NCBI GenBank assembly: GCA_023398575.1
Contig: JAEWSC010000052.1
Span: 5,175-69,174, forward strand
Direction of reading: 5' to 3'
Length of the DNA: 64,000 nt
Source of the DNA: Bacillota bacterium
GTDB lineage: Bacteria > Bacillota > Clostridia > Christensenellales > Aristaeellaceae
The position numbers were made by a program, and so were the translations under genes. The notes beneath the pieces were generated by a model. It was not told where the DNA came from and ran no database searches. It worked only from the letters and a program-made list of their open reading frames with translations. The stretch's first letter is position 1; each line of letters opens with the position of its first letter. This document shows positions 8,484 through 17,413 of the stretch, piece by piece.

Positions 8484-11180
8484 ATGGATAAGGGCGAGCA
8501 GCGTCTTGATCCGAATGCCCTGCCGGATGAAATCAAAGACCAGCAGCAAAAAAGCCTAGGCAGGCTGAAAATCTACTTTGGCTACGCGGCCGGCGTGGGC
8601 AAAACCTACGCTATGCTCGACGATGCCCAGCAGCAGTATAAAGCGGGTATGGATGTATTGGTGGGGTACCTGGAGCCCCATACCCGGCCCGAGACCATGC
8701 AGCTTTTGCATGGCCTGCCTGCGCTTGCCCCAAAGACAGTACTAAATAAAGGCGTAACGCTCAAGGTATTCGACCTGGATGGGGCATTAAAGCGCAAGCC
8801 GGCTCTCATTTTGGTGGATGAGCTGGCACATGCAAACACCCCGGAACAGAGAAACCAAAAGCGCTATCAGGATATTGAGGAACTTTTAAACGCCGGCATC
8901 GATGTCTACACCACCGTCAATGTGCAGCACATGGAAAGCCTGAATGATGTGATGCGGGATATTACCAAGGTTGATGTAAAAGAGACGGTGCCGGACTATA
9001 TTTTTGACCACGCGGATCAGATACGCTTGATTGATATCGGGCCGGACGAGCTTATGCGGCGTCTTGCAGAAGGAAAGGTTTACCACCCTGACAAGGCCAA
9101 GACCGCGCTGAATCACTTTTTTACCAAAGAAAACCTGCGGCTTTTGCGGGAGATCGCCCTGCGCAGGGCGGCTGACCGCATCAGCCATGACAATCAGAGC
9201 GAGCGCCGTCTGTCTGAGAAGATGGCCAGCGTTAAACTGCTGGTGTGTATTGGGCCATCGCCCACCTCTGCCCGCTGCATCCGCTGGACGGCCAGGGCCT
9301 CGGAATCCTTTCACGCGCCGTGGACGGCGCTGTATGTGGAAAACATGGAAAGCGATGCGCTGACCGCAGAGCAGCAAAAGGCTATTCGCGCCAATATGGA
9401 CCTGGCCGAAAAGCTGGGGGCGGAAATTGTTACCCTCTCTGGCCACAGCATTGCCAATGTGGTGGCGGAATACGCCAGCCTGTCGGGCATCACCAACATC
9501 GTTATTGGTAAAAGCAAAAACAAAAGAACATTGAAAAGCCTTTTTCAGGAGGACTTGGAAGACGAACTGGTGGCAAAGCTGCCAAGCATTGAGGTGCATA
9601 TCATTTCCAGCGGTACCTCCTCTCCTAATTACAAAAAGAAAAGAAGCAAGAAAAAACCGAGATTTCACCTGTCTTTAATGGATACATATAAAACGCTTGG
9701 GCTGATTGCTGCAGCGACGCTTTTGTGCCAGGGGCTGAAGGAATTTCAAATTGATGCCCGAAATGTTGTGATGGTTTACCTACTCACCGTATCTGTTGTT
9801 TCCAGGATAACAGAAGGGTATGTATACGGGGTGGCGGCGTCGATTCTATCGGTGCTTACCTTCAATTACTTCTTTACCGAGCCTTACTATACGTTCAATA
9901 CCATTGCGCCAGATGACCCGATTACCTTTGGCATTATGATGGTAGTTGCGTTGATGATGAGTGCTATGACGGTTCGTATCAAAAGACAAGCCAATATGGC
10001 CGTTACCCGAGAGCACCGCACCCATGTGCTGTATGAAATCAATAAAAAGCTGTTGATTACAAGAGGGTTGGAGAACATTATCAGCCTGACCAACGAATAT
10101 GTAATCAACTTGTTCAACCGGTCCGTCATTTTTTACGCATCCGATCCCACGCAAGGGGAGACGGGGGTATTTGCCCAGGCACCGGACAACCCAGATGATG
10201 GCTTTATGGAGTTGCCCGACGAACGGGCGGTGGCCCACTGGGCATTTGTCAACCAAAAAAGAGCTGGTTCGGGAACAGATACCTTAATGGGTGCCGGTGC
10301 GTTTTACATGCCGGTGATTTCGCAAAAGAAAGTGCTTGCTGTCATTGGCGTCTCCTGTAGGCGGGAACGGCTTGACCACAACGCCCGATTGTTTCTGCGC
10401 ATGATTGCCTCCCAGGTGGCCATGGCGCTGGAGCGGCAGCAGTTATCCGACGAGCAGCGCAGCATCATGATCGAATCAGAAAAAGAAAAGATGCGGGGTA
10501 ACTTATTGCGAGCCATCTCCCATGACCTGCGCACGCCCCTTGCCGGTATATGGGGGGCCAGCTCCGCCATACTGGAAAATGAAAAAGGCATCGATACGCC
10601 CACCCGCAATAAACTCCTGCGAAATATTCGGGATGATTCACAGTGGCTGATTCGAATGGTAGAAAACCTGCTATCCGTCACCCGTATCCGCGAAGGCTCT
10701 ATGCGTGTTTTGAAAACACCGGAAGCCGCCGAAGAGGTGGTGGCGGAGGCTGTCAGCCGAATCCGCAAGCGCTACCCATCCCGCAGTGTCACGGTGAAGG
10801 TGCCGGATGAATTACTAATGATCCCCATGGATGACACGCTGATTGCCCAAGTGCTGATGAATTTAATCGAAAACGCTGTCAAGCATTCTCCGGACGATTC
10901 CACTGTGGAAGTGCATTTAATCAAGAAAGAACATGCAGGCCTGTTTGAGGTCATCGACCACGGCACGGGCATACCGCCCTATGACCTGCCCCACATTTTT
11001 GAAGGGTATCTGGCTGGTGACAAAAAGGATTCTGACTCCATGCGTGGCATGGGCATTGGGCTTTCTATCTGCCAATCTATCATTAAGGCTCATGGCGGTA
11101 AGATGGAAGCGGATAATAAGCCGGAGGGCGGGGCTGTATTTCGGTTTATGTTACCATTGGAAGGGGACGATGTACAATGA
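8484..11180 (+). CDS. kdpD: Sensor histidine kinase KdpD
   Basis: Membrane sensor kinase that reports potassium limitation and ionic stress to KdpE. The 898 residues match full-length KdpD. The N-terminal KdpD domain has the Walker A-like 'GYAAGVGKT' at residues 33-41 and 'LVDELAHANTPEQRNQKRYQD' split over residues about 110-130. It is followed by a universal-stress-protein-like domain (about 245-370), membrane segments from about 390 to 500, a GAF-like region, the phospho-acceptor helix 'ISHDLRTPLAGIW' (His near 678) and an ATPase domain with 'NLIENAVKHS' and 'GMGIGLSICQSI'. The start ATG follows AAAGGGGG. It overlaps kdpE by 4 bases. No kdpFABC genes lie on either side, so the target is elsewhere in the genome or differs from the classical one. 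Confidence 0.95.
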   Translation: MDKGEQRLDPNALPDEIKDQQQKSLGRLKIYFGYAAGVGKTYAMLDDAQQQYKAGMDVLVGYLEPHTRPETMQLLHGLPALAPKTVLNKGVTLKVFDLDGALKRKPALILVDELAHANTPEQRNQKRYQDIEELLNAGIDVYTTVNVQHMESLNDVMRDITKVDVKETVPDYIFDHADQIRLIDIGPDELMRRLAEGKVYHPDKAKTALNHFFTKENLRLLREIALRRAADRISHDNQSERRLSEKMASVKLLVCIGPSPTSARCIRWTARASESFHAPWTALYVENMESDALTAEQQKAIRANMDLAEKLGAEIVTLSGHSIANVVAEYASLSGITNIVIGKSKNKRTLKSLFQEDLEDELVAKLPSIEVHIISSGTSSPNYKKKRSKKKPRFHLSLMDTYKTLGLIAAATLLCQGLKEFQIDARNVVMVYLLTVSVVSRITEGYVYGVAASILSVLTFNYFFTEPYYTFNTIAPDDPITFGIMMVVALMMSAMTVRIKRQANMAVTREHRTHVLYEINKKLLITRGLENIISLTNEYVINLFNRSVIFYASDPTQGETGVFAQAPDNPDDGFMELPDERAVAHWAFVNQKRAGSGTDTLMGAGAFYMPVISQKKVLAVIGVSCRRERLDHNARLFLRMIASQVAMALERQQLSDEQRSIMIESEKEKMRGNLLRAISHDLRTPLAGIWGASSAILENEKGIDTPTRNKLLRNIRDDSQWLIRMVENLLSVTRIREGSMRVLKTPEAAEEVVAEAVSRIRKRYPSRSVTVKVPDELLMIPMDDTLIAQVLMNLIENAVKHSPDDSTVEVHLIKKEHAGLFEVIDHGTGIPPYDLPHIFEGYLAGDKKDSDSMRGMGIGLSICQSIIKAHGGKMEADNKPEGGAVFRFMLPLEGDDVQ

Positions 11181-11884
11181 GCAGCAAACCAATGGTGTTA
11201 ATCGTGGAAGACGATGAAACCATCGGTAATTTTATCTCCGCTATTTTGGCTGCAAACGATTACAACGTCATCAAAACAAAACAAGGCCGGGCTGCGGTGG
11301 AACTGATCGCCTCCCATGCCCCTGATATTATACTTCTGGACCTGGGGCTGCCGGATATGGATGGTATGGACGTTCTAAAAAGCATTCGCGCCTTTACCAA
11401 GACACCGGTGATCGTTGTTACCGCCAGAAGCCACGAGCGGGACAAGGTGGACGCCTTTGACCTGGAGGCAGACGACTATATCGTCAAGCCCTTTGGAACG
11501 AGCGAATTGCTGGCCAGAATTAAGACGGCCCTTCGGCACAACATGAAGCTTACAAAAAGCGCTATGGCGCGATCAGGAAAGTTTATCGTGGGCGAGCTGG
11601 AAATCGATGAAAGCAAACGTACCGTGACCTTTGCTGAGGAAAAGGTACATCTGACCCCCATTGAATACAAAATTCTGGTGCTGCTGGCTCAGAATGTAGG
11701 CAAAGTAATGACCCATGATGCCATGGTCAAGGAAATATGGGGCCCTTATGCCAACGAAAAGCAGACGCTGCGGGTGAACATGGCCAACATTCGCCGTAAG
11801 ATCGAGGTAAACCCCGGCGAGCCCAAGTACATTTTGACGGAAATGGGTGTTGGATACAGAATGGCTGAGGAAGTGGAACTATAA
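11177..11884 (+). CDS. kdpE: Response regulator KdpE (OmpR family)
   Basis: DNA-binding partner of KdpD. The receiver domain holds the acidic pair 'VEDDE' and the phospho-acceptor Asp near residue 55 in 'IILLDLGLPDMDG'. The C-terminal winged helix includes 'HLTPIEYKILVLLAQNVGKV' and 'VNMANIRRKIE', and the protein ends with the usual 'ILTEMGVGYRMAEE'. The ATGA overlap with kdpD indicates translational coupling. The 235-residue length is typical. The next gene is on the opposite strand, so the operon ends here. Confidence 0.95.
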   Translation: MSSKPMVLIVEDDETIGNFISAILAANDYNVIKTKQGRAAVELIASHAPDIILLDLGLPDMDGMDVLKSIRAFTKTPVIVVTARSHERDKVDAFDLEADDYIVKPFGTSELLARIKTALRHNMKLTKSAMARSGKFIVGELEIDESKRTVTFAEEKVHLTPIEYKILVLLAQNVGKVMTHDAMVKEIWGPYANEKQTLRVNMANIRRKIEVNPGEPKYILTEMGVGYRMAEEVEL

Positions 11885-11920
11885 AGGGGCCGTCGGTTAA
11901 AGCGGATCGAAATAAATAGA

Positions 11921-11952
11921 AAAAGAGGCTCCCCATATACAAGAAGCCTCCC
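11921..11952 (-). terminator. Intrinsic terminator after the Nudix/M42 operon
   Basis: Read on the minus strand, GAGGCT (11945-11950) pairs with AGCCTC (11925-11930) and is followed by a T-rich run. It ends transcription from the Nudix gene; the same stem may help to stop kdpE transcripts. Confidence 0.65.
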
Positions 11953-11964
11953 TGCGGTTAATGA

Positions 11965-12378
11965 TCAACCGTTTTTCAAAATGCCGCTCAGCTTGACTTG
12001 CTCCAGCATGTGGCCGATATTTCCTTCGCCGGCATAAAGCGTCATATCAAAAAAGTTGTGGTCAAGGTCTGACCAGAACAACTCATTTTCATCGCCATAT
12101 ACCTGCACATCCCGCTTCAGCCGGCCAGCGTATACTTCCACATAGCAGTTCTGGCAGTAATACGTAAAATCCATCAGGTGATGAAGGTCAATATCCTCTC
12201 CCGTGATGGCGGTTTCTTCCAAAAGCTCCCGGTAGGCGGCGGCTAGCCCGTCTTCATTGGGCTCAATTTTGCCGCCTACCAGGTTGTACAGGCCCTTGTA
12301 AGGGTCTTTTAACCGCTTGCACATGAGCAGCCTGTCCGCATCCCTGCTGTAGATCATGATGATATTATATCCCTGCAT
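11965..12378 (-). CDS. Nudix hydrolase
   Basis: Hydrolyses a nucleoside diphosphate linked to another group; the oxidised-nucleotide (MutT/8-oxo-dGTP) subfamily is plausible but unproven. The Nudix box runs from about residue 36: GG-K-I-E-P-N-E, then 'RELLEETAI', so the metal-binding REXXEE core is intact. The final Gly of the consensus is replaced by Ala, which is tolerated in other members. At 137 residues it is a minimal Nudix domain. It begins 3 bases after the stop of the M42 peptidase gene, so the two are co-transcribed from the promoter at 13441-13469. Confidence 0.9.
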   Translation of the reverse strand: MQGYNIIMIYSRDADRLLMCKRLKDPYKGLYNLVGGKIEPNEDGLAAAYRELLEETAITGEDIDLHHLMDFTYYCQNCYVEVYAGRLKRDVQVYGDENELFWSDLDHNFFDMTLYAGEGNIGHMLEQVKLSGILKNG

Positions 12379-12381
12379 ATA

Positions 12382-13410
12382 TTACCCTTTTTGCACAAAG
12401 GCCGCCAGCAGCTTTAGCGTGTTTTCCACGCCCTGCTTGTGGGTGCGCTCGTACCCGTGGGAGGCAAATACCCCTGTGCCCACCAGTGCGTGCCGGGCTT
12501 CCATGCCGGAACGAAGGGCCGCGGCCGTGTCAGAGGAATAGTGGGGATAAATGTCCAGCGCATATTGAAGGTTGTTGTCTTTTGCCAGGGCCACCAGCTC
12601 GTTGGTGAGATCGTAGTTAAACGGTCCTGAAGAATCCTTGGCGCAGATGGAGACCATGGTCTCATCGCAGGCTAAATCATCGCCCACGCAGCCCATATCC
12701 ACCGCAATCATATCATCAATCTGTTTGGGCAGGTAGTTGGATGCGCCGTGGCCTACCTCCTCATAGACGGTGAACATTAAATATACGCTGCGCGCAAGGG
12801 TGACTTCGCCCTCCTTGACCATCTTGGCCAGGGCAAGCAGTATGCCGCTGGAGGCCTTGTCATCCAGGTGCCTGCTTTTAATAAAGCCGGATTCTGTGAT
12901 GACGGTACGCGCATCCCAAGAGATAAAATCCCCGGTCTCAATACCCAGCGCCTGTACATCATCGGCACTGCGCACAATTGCATCCAGTACGATTTCCAGA
13001 GTTTCATCGCTGCGCTTCATATCTGTTGTGTCGCCGTACACGTGGGCGGAGGCTTTGGTGGTTTGTACTGTGCCGGAATAAGTGCGCCCATCTCTGGTGT
13101 GCACAATGCAATTTTCATTTTCGATGGCGTTGTCATTATAGCCGCCAATCTTGGTATAGCGCAGCCGGCCAGTGGACTTTACGCTGCGGACCATGCCGCC
13201 CAGCGTATCCACATGAGCAGACAGCAAAAGTGGTTTACCCTCGCCGCCGATATTGCAGATTACCGTTCCCTTGGGGGTGCTGTGGGGGGTATAGCCCATT
13301 TCCGCAAGAGCGTTAATAAGGTATTGCTCCGCCTTTTTCGTAAAGCCGGTAGGGCTTGGAATTTCGCATAAAGCCTTAATATGGGCAACGGCCAGTTCCA
13401 GCGCTTGCAT
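12382..13410 (-). CDS. M42 family metallopeptidase (glutamyl/deblocking aminopeptidase type)
   Basis: Cobalt/zinc-dependent aminopeptidase of the FrvX/YsdC group, which trims peptides in the cytoplasm as large tetrahedral assemblies. Visible metal ligands and catalytic residues are the His-Asp of 'SAHVDTLGG', the bridging Asp of 'HLDDKASSG', the Glu pair of 'VYEEVGHGAS', the Asp of 'AVDMGC' and the late His of 'FASHGYERTH'. The frame is open further upstream, but the ATG at 13410 has an ideal AAGGAGGT site and begins the family-like 'ALELAVAHIKALCEIPSPTG', giving 342 residues. It is followed immediately by the Nudix gene. Confidence 0.93.
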   Translation of the reverse strand: MQALELAVAHIKALCEIPSPTGFTKKAEQYLINALAEMGYTPHSTPKGTVICNIGGEGKPLLLSAHVDTLGGMVRSVKSTGRLRYTKIGGYNDNAIENENCIVHTRDGRTYSGTVQTTKASAHVYGDTTDMKRSDETLEIVLDAIVRSADDVQALGIETGDFISWDARTVITESGFIKSRHLDDKASSGILLALAKMVKEGEVTLARSVYLMFTVYEEVGHGASNYLPKQIDDMIAVDMGCVGDDLACDETMVSICAKDSSGPFNYDLTNELVALAKDNNLQYALDIYPHYSSDTAAALRSGMEARHALVGTGVFASHGYERTHKQGVENTLKLLAAFVQKG

Positions 13411-13440
13411 AAATCGTACCTCCTTGTATTTTCCAAGAAA

Positions 13441-13469
13441 AGCATAGCACAAAGATAGGGGTGTGGCAA
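13441..13469 (-). promoter_or_regulatory. Promoter of the M42-Nudix operon
   Basis: On the minus strand TTGCCA (13464-13469), 17 bases and TATGCT (13441-13446), about 30 bases before the M42 start codon. Confidence 0.75.
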
Positions 13470-13529
13470 GCATGCGATGCTTGGTTGATTGAAAAAGGGG
13501 CATTTACTGGCTGGAAGACCTACTGTCTG

Positions 13530-15839
13530 TTAGGCTCCCGTAATATTGGCCGTCTCATTTTTTGCGGCCACTACATTTTTGTAAAATGCGAGCAGGAGCA
13601 TGGCTGCTGCCGCGGCTATTGCGGATGTCAGGTAAACGTTGCTGAACCCGCCGTTGAGCGTACTCTGAAAGGAGCTTTCTATTGCAGGAGATTTTTGGTC
13701 GATGGAGGCCAGATAGTTTGCCTCCGCCTGTGCAAAAGCTGTAGGAATTGCATCTTTTAATACGGCCATCTTGGTTTGTATATCTTGCATATTTGCTATA
13801 GCGATGTTCATTTGATCCATGGCGGTTTTCATATCTGTCTGGCTCTTTTTGCTTTCCACAACCTTTTGGGTCAGCGTATCAATAGCGCTGCCTAATTCAT
13901 CTATTTTGGTGTTCAATTCTTGAACGGATGTAATCTTCGTAAGCTCCTCCAGGGCTTCCGTGGGAATCATAGGCTTGACGAATGCAGGTATGATATCCGC
14001 AATGCTCTTGCCCTCCGGAATTTCGGGATTAACCTGCTGTTTGAGCATATCGGCTACAGTCGTAAGCTGCAAAAGCCCCGCCTTCTGCCCTTCGATGGCG
14101 GCGTTCATGCCATCAATGCCCTTTCCAATACCGTCATAGCCTTCCTGCGTCTTCATGACAGCATCTTTCAATCCAGCAGCGCCTGTTGAAATACCATCGA
14201 TACCCATGCTGATGCCGTCCTGGATTTTCGCAATCACATCAGGGGTCATCAAGTCAAACATGCGTGAAGCAAGTGTCTTGGCGTTTTGGGTGATGGTGGT
14301 TACATCGCTGGCTTGCATTAAATCCAGCAAATCTGCCGGCATTTGAAAGCTGGAGTTGCTGCTCATATCGATGTCCATGGTGGTCATAGAAGCAAGGTCA
14401 GGGAAATCCATGCCGGCCAGCTTCTTTTGCATGTTGGGATCAGCCTTCAACTGAGTGAATGAGTCGCTGATTTCCTGCGTGTAAGGCAGCTCCGGCAGGG
14501 TGACCTGTTTGGGTAAAAGCTCCATTACATTGGTTTGCAGCGCGGCTCCGGCATGGGCGATAAAACCAATCATGATGGCGGGAGCAATGGCAGTACCGAT
14601 GGAACGCACCAGCGACAGTGTGGCCAGGGCGGAGTTGGATTCCTTTTCTTCTGTGTTGGCCAGCATCATATAGTTGAGCGGTGTACCAATGGTAAAGCCC
14701 ATGCCGGTACCCATGAGTGCCAGACTTACAAGCACTGTCATAAGACTTGGATACGCGGTGGTCACCAGCACCATAAATAACGCGCCTAAAATGGACACGA
14801 TAAAGCCGAAGCCCAGCACAACCTTCGCGCCGAACCTGTCAATCAGCTTACCGGATATAGGCGCACCGATACCGGCGAATAAACCTAGAATGATCACCAG
14901 ATACCCGCCGGAGCCTGCTGTAATCTTCAACGCGTTTTCGGAAAACTGGGGGATAAAGATCACGCCCATCATTACAAAGCCACTGACAAAGGATATGAGC
15001 AGTGTGAAGATGATGTTGCGGTTTTGAAAGTATTTTAAATTCATCACCGGGTCTTGAGCGCGATTTTCTACCAGAATAAACACAGGCAACAGGACGATGA
15101 ACACAGCCAGGAAAGGATAGACACCTGTAGTGCCAATCGTGCCTAGGAAGTTGAAGAAATCCAAATTTTTAAGCCCGTACAACAGCGACAAAATCATCAC
15201 TGACAGGGTCAGTATGCCTAAGATGTCAATCTTACCGGTCTGCCCGGTTTTGTTGTTTTTAAGTACCAGCAAGCCTGCAACAACAATAAACAGCGTAATC
15301 GGGATGTTGACATAAAAAATAAACTGCCAGTTATTTTGCCCAAAAAGATCAATGATGGCGCTGCCGGCCGATGCGCCAAAAATATTGGCAAGGCCATACA
15401 CACCACCCACCAAGCCCAGGGCCATGCCCCGCTTTTCCTGAGGGAAGGTGGTGCCGAACTCTGCCGTAGCTATGGGCAGTATGCCTCCGCCGCCGATCGC
15501 CTGCACCGCCCGTGCCACAAGCAGCATCGAAAAGCCGCCGAAATTCTCTGAAAGGCCGCAGAACAGTGAGCCCAGACCAAAGAGGAAGATGCTGAAAAGG
15601 TATACGTATTTGCGACCATACTTGTCAGCCAGCTTGCCCATAACCGGTATGGAGGCTGCGTAGGCCAGGGTATATATGGTAATCATCCAGATGCCGGAGG
15701 CGGCATCTACCCCCAACTGGTTTTGAATGAGCGTTCTGGCTGGTGTTACAATGCCTGTATCGATGGCACCCATAAAGATACCCGCCAGGTAAATGATCAT
15801 GACCAGGGCGAAGTTCTGCTTTTTCCCTGCCGCTGCCAT
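13530..15839 (-). CDS. MFS drug-type exporter (DHA2/EmrB-like) with a large extra domain
   Basis: Proton-driven efflux transporter. The first ~440 residues are a standard multi-helix DHA2 core; motif-A-like 'GKLADKYGRKYVYLFSIFLF' follows helix 2, and a motif-C-like 'GGVYGLANIFGASAGSAI' is present. Unusually, residues about 445-735 form a long hydrophilic stretch before one last membrane helix ('SAIAAAAAMLLLAFYKN'). This stretch contains glycine-spaced amphipathic repeats such as 'GISMGIDGISTGAAGL' and 'GYDGIGKGIDGMNAAI', a pattern known from YhgE/Pip-type membrane proteins, and should lie outside the cell. The gene starts 3 bases after the MarR regulator with an AAAAGGAGA site. The exported substrate is unknown. 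Confidence 0.88.
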   Translation of the reverse strand: MAAAGKKQNFALVMIIYLAGIFMGAIDTGIVTPARTLIQNQLGVDAASGIWMITIYTLAYAASIPVMGKLADKYGRKYVYLFSIFLFGLGSLFCGLSENFGGFSMLLVARAVQAIGGGGILPIATAEFGTTFPQEKRGMALGLVGGVYGLANIFGASAGSAIIDLFGQNNWQFIFYVNIPITLFIVVAGLLVLKNNKTGQTGKIDILGILTLSVMILSLLYGLKNLDFFNFLGTIGTTGVYPFLAVFIVLLPVFILVENRAQDPVMNLKYFQNRNIIFTLLISFVSGFVMMGVIFIPQFSENALKITAGSGGYLVIILGLFAGIGAPISGKLIDRFGAKVVLGFGFIVSILGALFMVLVTTAYPSLMTVLVSLALMGTGMGFTIGTPLNYMMLANTEEKESNSALATLSLVRSIGTAIAPAIMIGFIAHAGAALQTNVMELLPKQVTLPELPYTQEISDSFTQLKADPNMQKKLAGMDFPDLASMTTMDIDMSSNSSFQMPADLLDLMQASDVTTITQNAKTLASRMFDLMTPDVIAKIQDGISMGIDGISTGAAGLKDAVMKTQEGYDGIGKGIDGMNAAIEGQKAGLLQLTTVADMLKQQVNPEIPEGKSIADIIPAFVKPMIPTEALEELTKITSVQELNTKIDELGSAIDTLTQKVVESKKSQTDMKTAMDQMNIAIANMQDIQTKMAVLKDAIPTAFAQAEANYLASIDQKSPAIESSFQSTLNGGFSNVYLTSAIAAAAAMLLLAFYKNVVAAKNETANITGA

Positions 15840-15842
15840 AGG

Positions 15843-16322
15843 TTATTCTCCTTTTGCTGCCTGTTTTGCATTTTCTGCCATTTGTTGGATTGCCGTGTTT
15901 ACTACATTAAGGTTTTCAATGCCGGAGGTTAGCAGGATGTTCCATTCCCGAAGGATGCCAATCAGCGCAGGTTTGAAGGTATCCGCCTTTTCTGTTGCGC
16001 TAAACAAATACGAGCGGCTGTCGCTGGGATGATCCTGACGAATGACAAACCCCTTGCCTTCCAGTGACTGCATGGTTCGGGTCATGGCCGCCTTGTCGTA
16101 ATGCAGATCGGCGATGAGTTGATCCTGTGATTTTGAAAGCTTATGTTCATGAATATCGTCAAAGACGTCTTCCCGAAGATGGCCGCCTTTTTTGTATAGC
16201 GCCAACAAAACCATGGCCTCAGTGGGGATTAGGTCATAGGGCTTTAACGCATTTTTAAAGAAAAGACGAAAGTATTTGTCAATTACAAAGATATCCCGGC
16301 CCAAAACTCTGCAGTCGTTCAT
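15843..16322 (-). CDS. MarR-family transcriptional regulator
   Basis: Dimeric winged-helix repressor that typically lets go of DNA on binding small aromatic or toxic compounds. At 159 residues it has the family layout: a helical start, the recognition region 'KSQDQLIADLHYDKAAMTRT' and the wing 'LEGKGFVIRQDHPSDSRSYL'. The GGAGGAA site supports the ATG at 16322. It is the first gene of a two-gene operon with the MFS exporter. A perfect 9-bp inverted repeat lies in its own promoter spacer and is the obvious binding site, predicting autoregulation and drug-inducible efflux. Confidence 0.93.
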   Translation of the reverse strand: MNDCRVLGRDIFVIDKYFRLFFKNALKPYDLIPTEAMVLLALYKKGGHLREDVFDDIHEHKLSKSQDQLIADLHYDKAAMTRTMQSLEGKGFVIRQDHPSDSRSYLFSATEKADTFKPALIGILREWNILLTSGIENLNVVNTAIQQMAENAKQAAKGE

Positions 16323-16398
16323 TGTATTCCTCCGATGCCTTTGTTCCCGTCAACTGCTTTTCTGTTTGCGGATATAAAAGCTTCAAAAGTGGTTGAAA

Positions 16399-16432
16399 AA
16401 TCAATCATATTCCCGTCTGATTGATTTGTCAA
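16399..16432 (-). promoter_or_regulatory. marR-MFS promoter with embedded MarR operator
   Basis: On the minus strand TTGACA (16427-16432), a 17-base spacer and TATGAT (16404-16409). The perfect inverted repeat AATCAATCA (16399-16407) / TGATTGATT (16418-16426), with a 10-base centre, covers the spacer and the -10 box. Occupation by the regulator would exclude RNA polymerase. Confidence 0.85.
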
Positions 16433-16476
16433 CTATGTGGAAAAAGAAATTAGGATGAAATCCACAGAAGCGATAA

Positions 16477-16513
16477 ATGAAAAATCCCGCAAGCCCAGGG
16501 AGATGAGCTTGCG
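16477..16513 (-). terminator. Intrinsic terminator downstream of the anti-sigma gene
   Basis: CGCAAGC (16488-16494) pairs with GCTTGCG (16507-16513); read on the minus strand the stem is followed by GGGATTTTTC. It lies about 100 bases beyond the anti-sigma stop. Confidence 0.7.
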
Positions 16514-16615
16514 AGAGAAAAATTGATTTCATGCGTGGATCCTGTGCGGCCAAGTGATATTTGCTTTCTTATATGATCACCCAAAGAAAAGAAAGACCTC
16601 TGCTATATGTCAATT

Positions 16616-17413
16616 TCATTCCGTATCCATACTGTTATATAAAGCGGCTAGTTCTTCCTCAACTTTGTTTAATGCTATATAGGCATCAGTACATTTTTTC
16701 TTCAGCAAAAAAGTGGCTTCCATCTTCTCTGAACACAAAGGAACATCATTGCCCTGCTGATATAGAATTTTGTACTCTTTCTTCGTACCCATTCGGATTT
16801 CCTTGACGATAGCATCGGTGGTATTTCTTTGAGACTCATCTACCTTAAAGACAAACCCTACGCCATCTTTCCAGCAAATACCCACTTGGCCTGGAAGTCC
16901 ATGATATATACGTCCATCTTCCAGTCTGGATGCAATATAGGGGCACTTGCTGCCTAAAACGATTATCCCGGATGAAGTATCTGCATAGAACTCATACGAT
17001 CCAACTGCGGAGAGGAAATCATAGGTGATAATTCCTTCCCCATCTTTTGCACGGGAGATTGTCACGTTGTACCAATCCAGGGGCATATCCCTATTATCAT
17101 CGATGTACAGTATCTGATTGACCCATAGGCCGGTCGCAAGCACGCACAATGTAATCACCACACTCAATATAATCACCTTTATGCGCCGCCAGCCTACCGT
17201 CCGGCGAAGCTGCCGCATGGCCGCCGAGAATGAATTGTCTTCCGCTGCATCGCTCTTCTCCGGTGTTTGGGTTAGCATATCGTTATACACCTGGGCGCAT
17301 GATTCACAGGCCGCCGCATGCGTTTCCACAAGCGTGCGGCTTTCTTCACTGGCGACCTGGTCGATGACCAGGGGCATCAAATCCCGCGCCACATTGCATT
17401 CATTGTTGTTCAT
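16616..17413 (-). CDS. Membrane anti-sigma factor (zf-HC2 type)
   Basis: Probable regulator of the ECF sigma factor encoded just upstream. The N-terminus carries a zinc-binding anti-sigma motif: 'VETHAAACESCAQVYNDML' supplies His and the CxxC pair near residues 32-39. One membrane helix ('VIILSVVITLCVLATGLW', about residues 80-100) follows, and about 160 residues lie outside the cell, where a signal would be sensed. The extracellular part has no family I recognise; it has mixed beta-like character and no catalytic motif. The start overlaps the sigma gene by 14 bases, which ties their expression together. Confidence 0.8.
   Translation of the reverse strand: MNNNECNVARDLMPLVIDQVASEESRTLVETHAAACESCAQVYNDMLTQTPEKSDAAEDNSFSAAMRQLRRTVGWRRIKVIILSVVITLCVLATGLWVNQILYIDDNRDMPLDWYNVTISRAKDGEGIITYDFLSAVGSYEFYADTSSGIIVLGSKCPYIASRLEDGRIYHGLPGQVGICWKDGVGFVFKVDESQRNTTDAIVKEIRMGTKKEYKILYQQGNDVPLCSEKMEATFLLKKKCTDAYIALNKVEEELAALYNSMDTE

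Noticed and set aside
8886..9668. 260-residue frame antisense to kdpD
   Set aside because: It lies wholly inside the strongly supported kdpD gene, has no ribosome site and no recognisable domain; it is a G+C-driven shadow.
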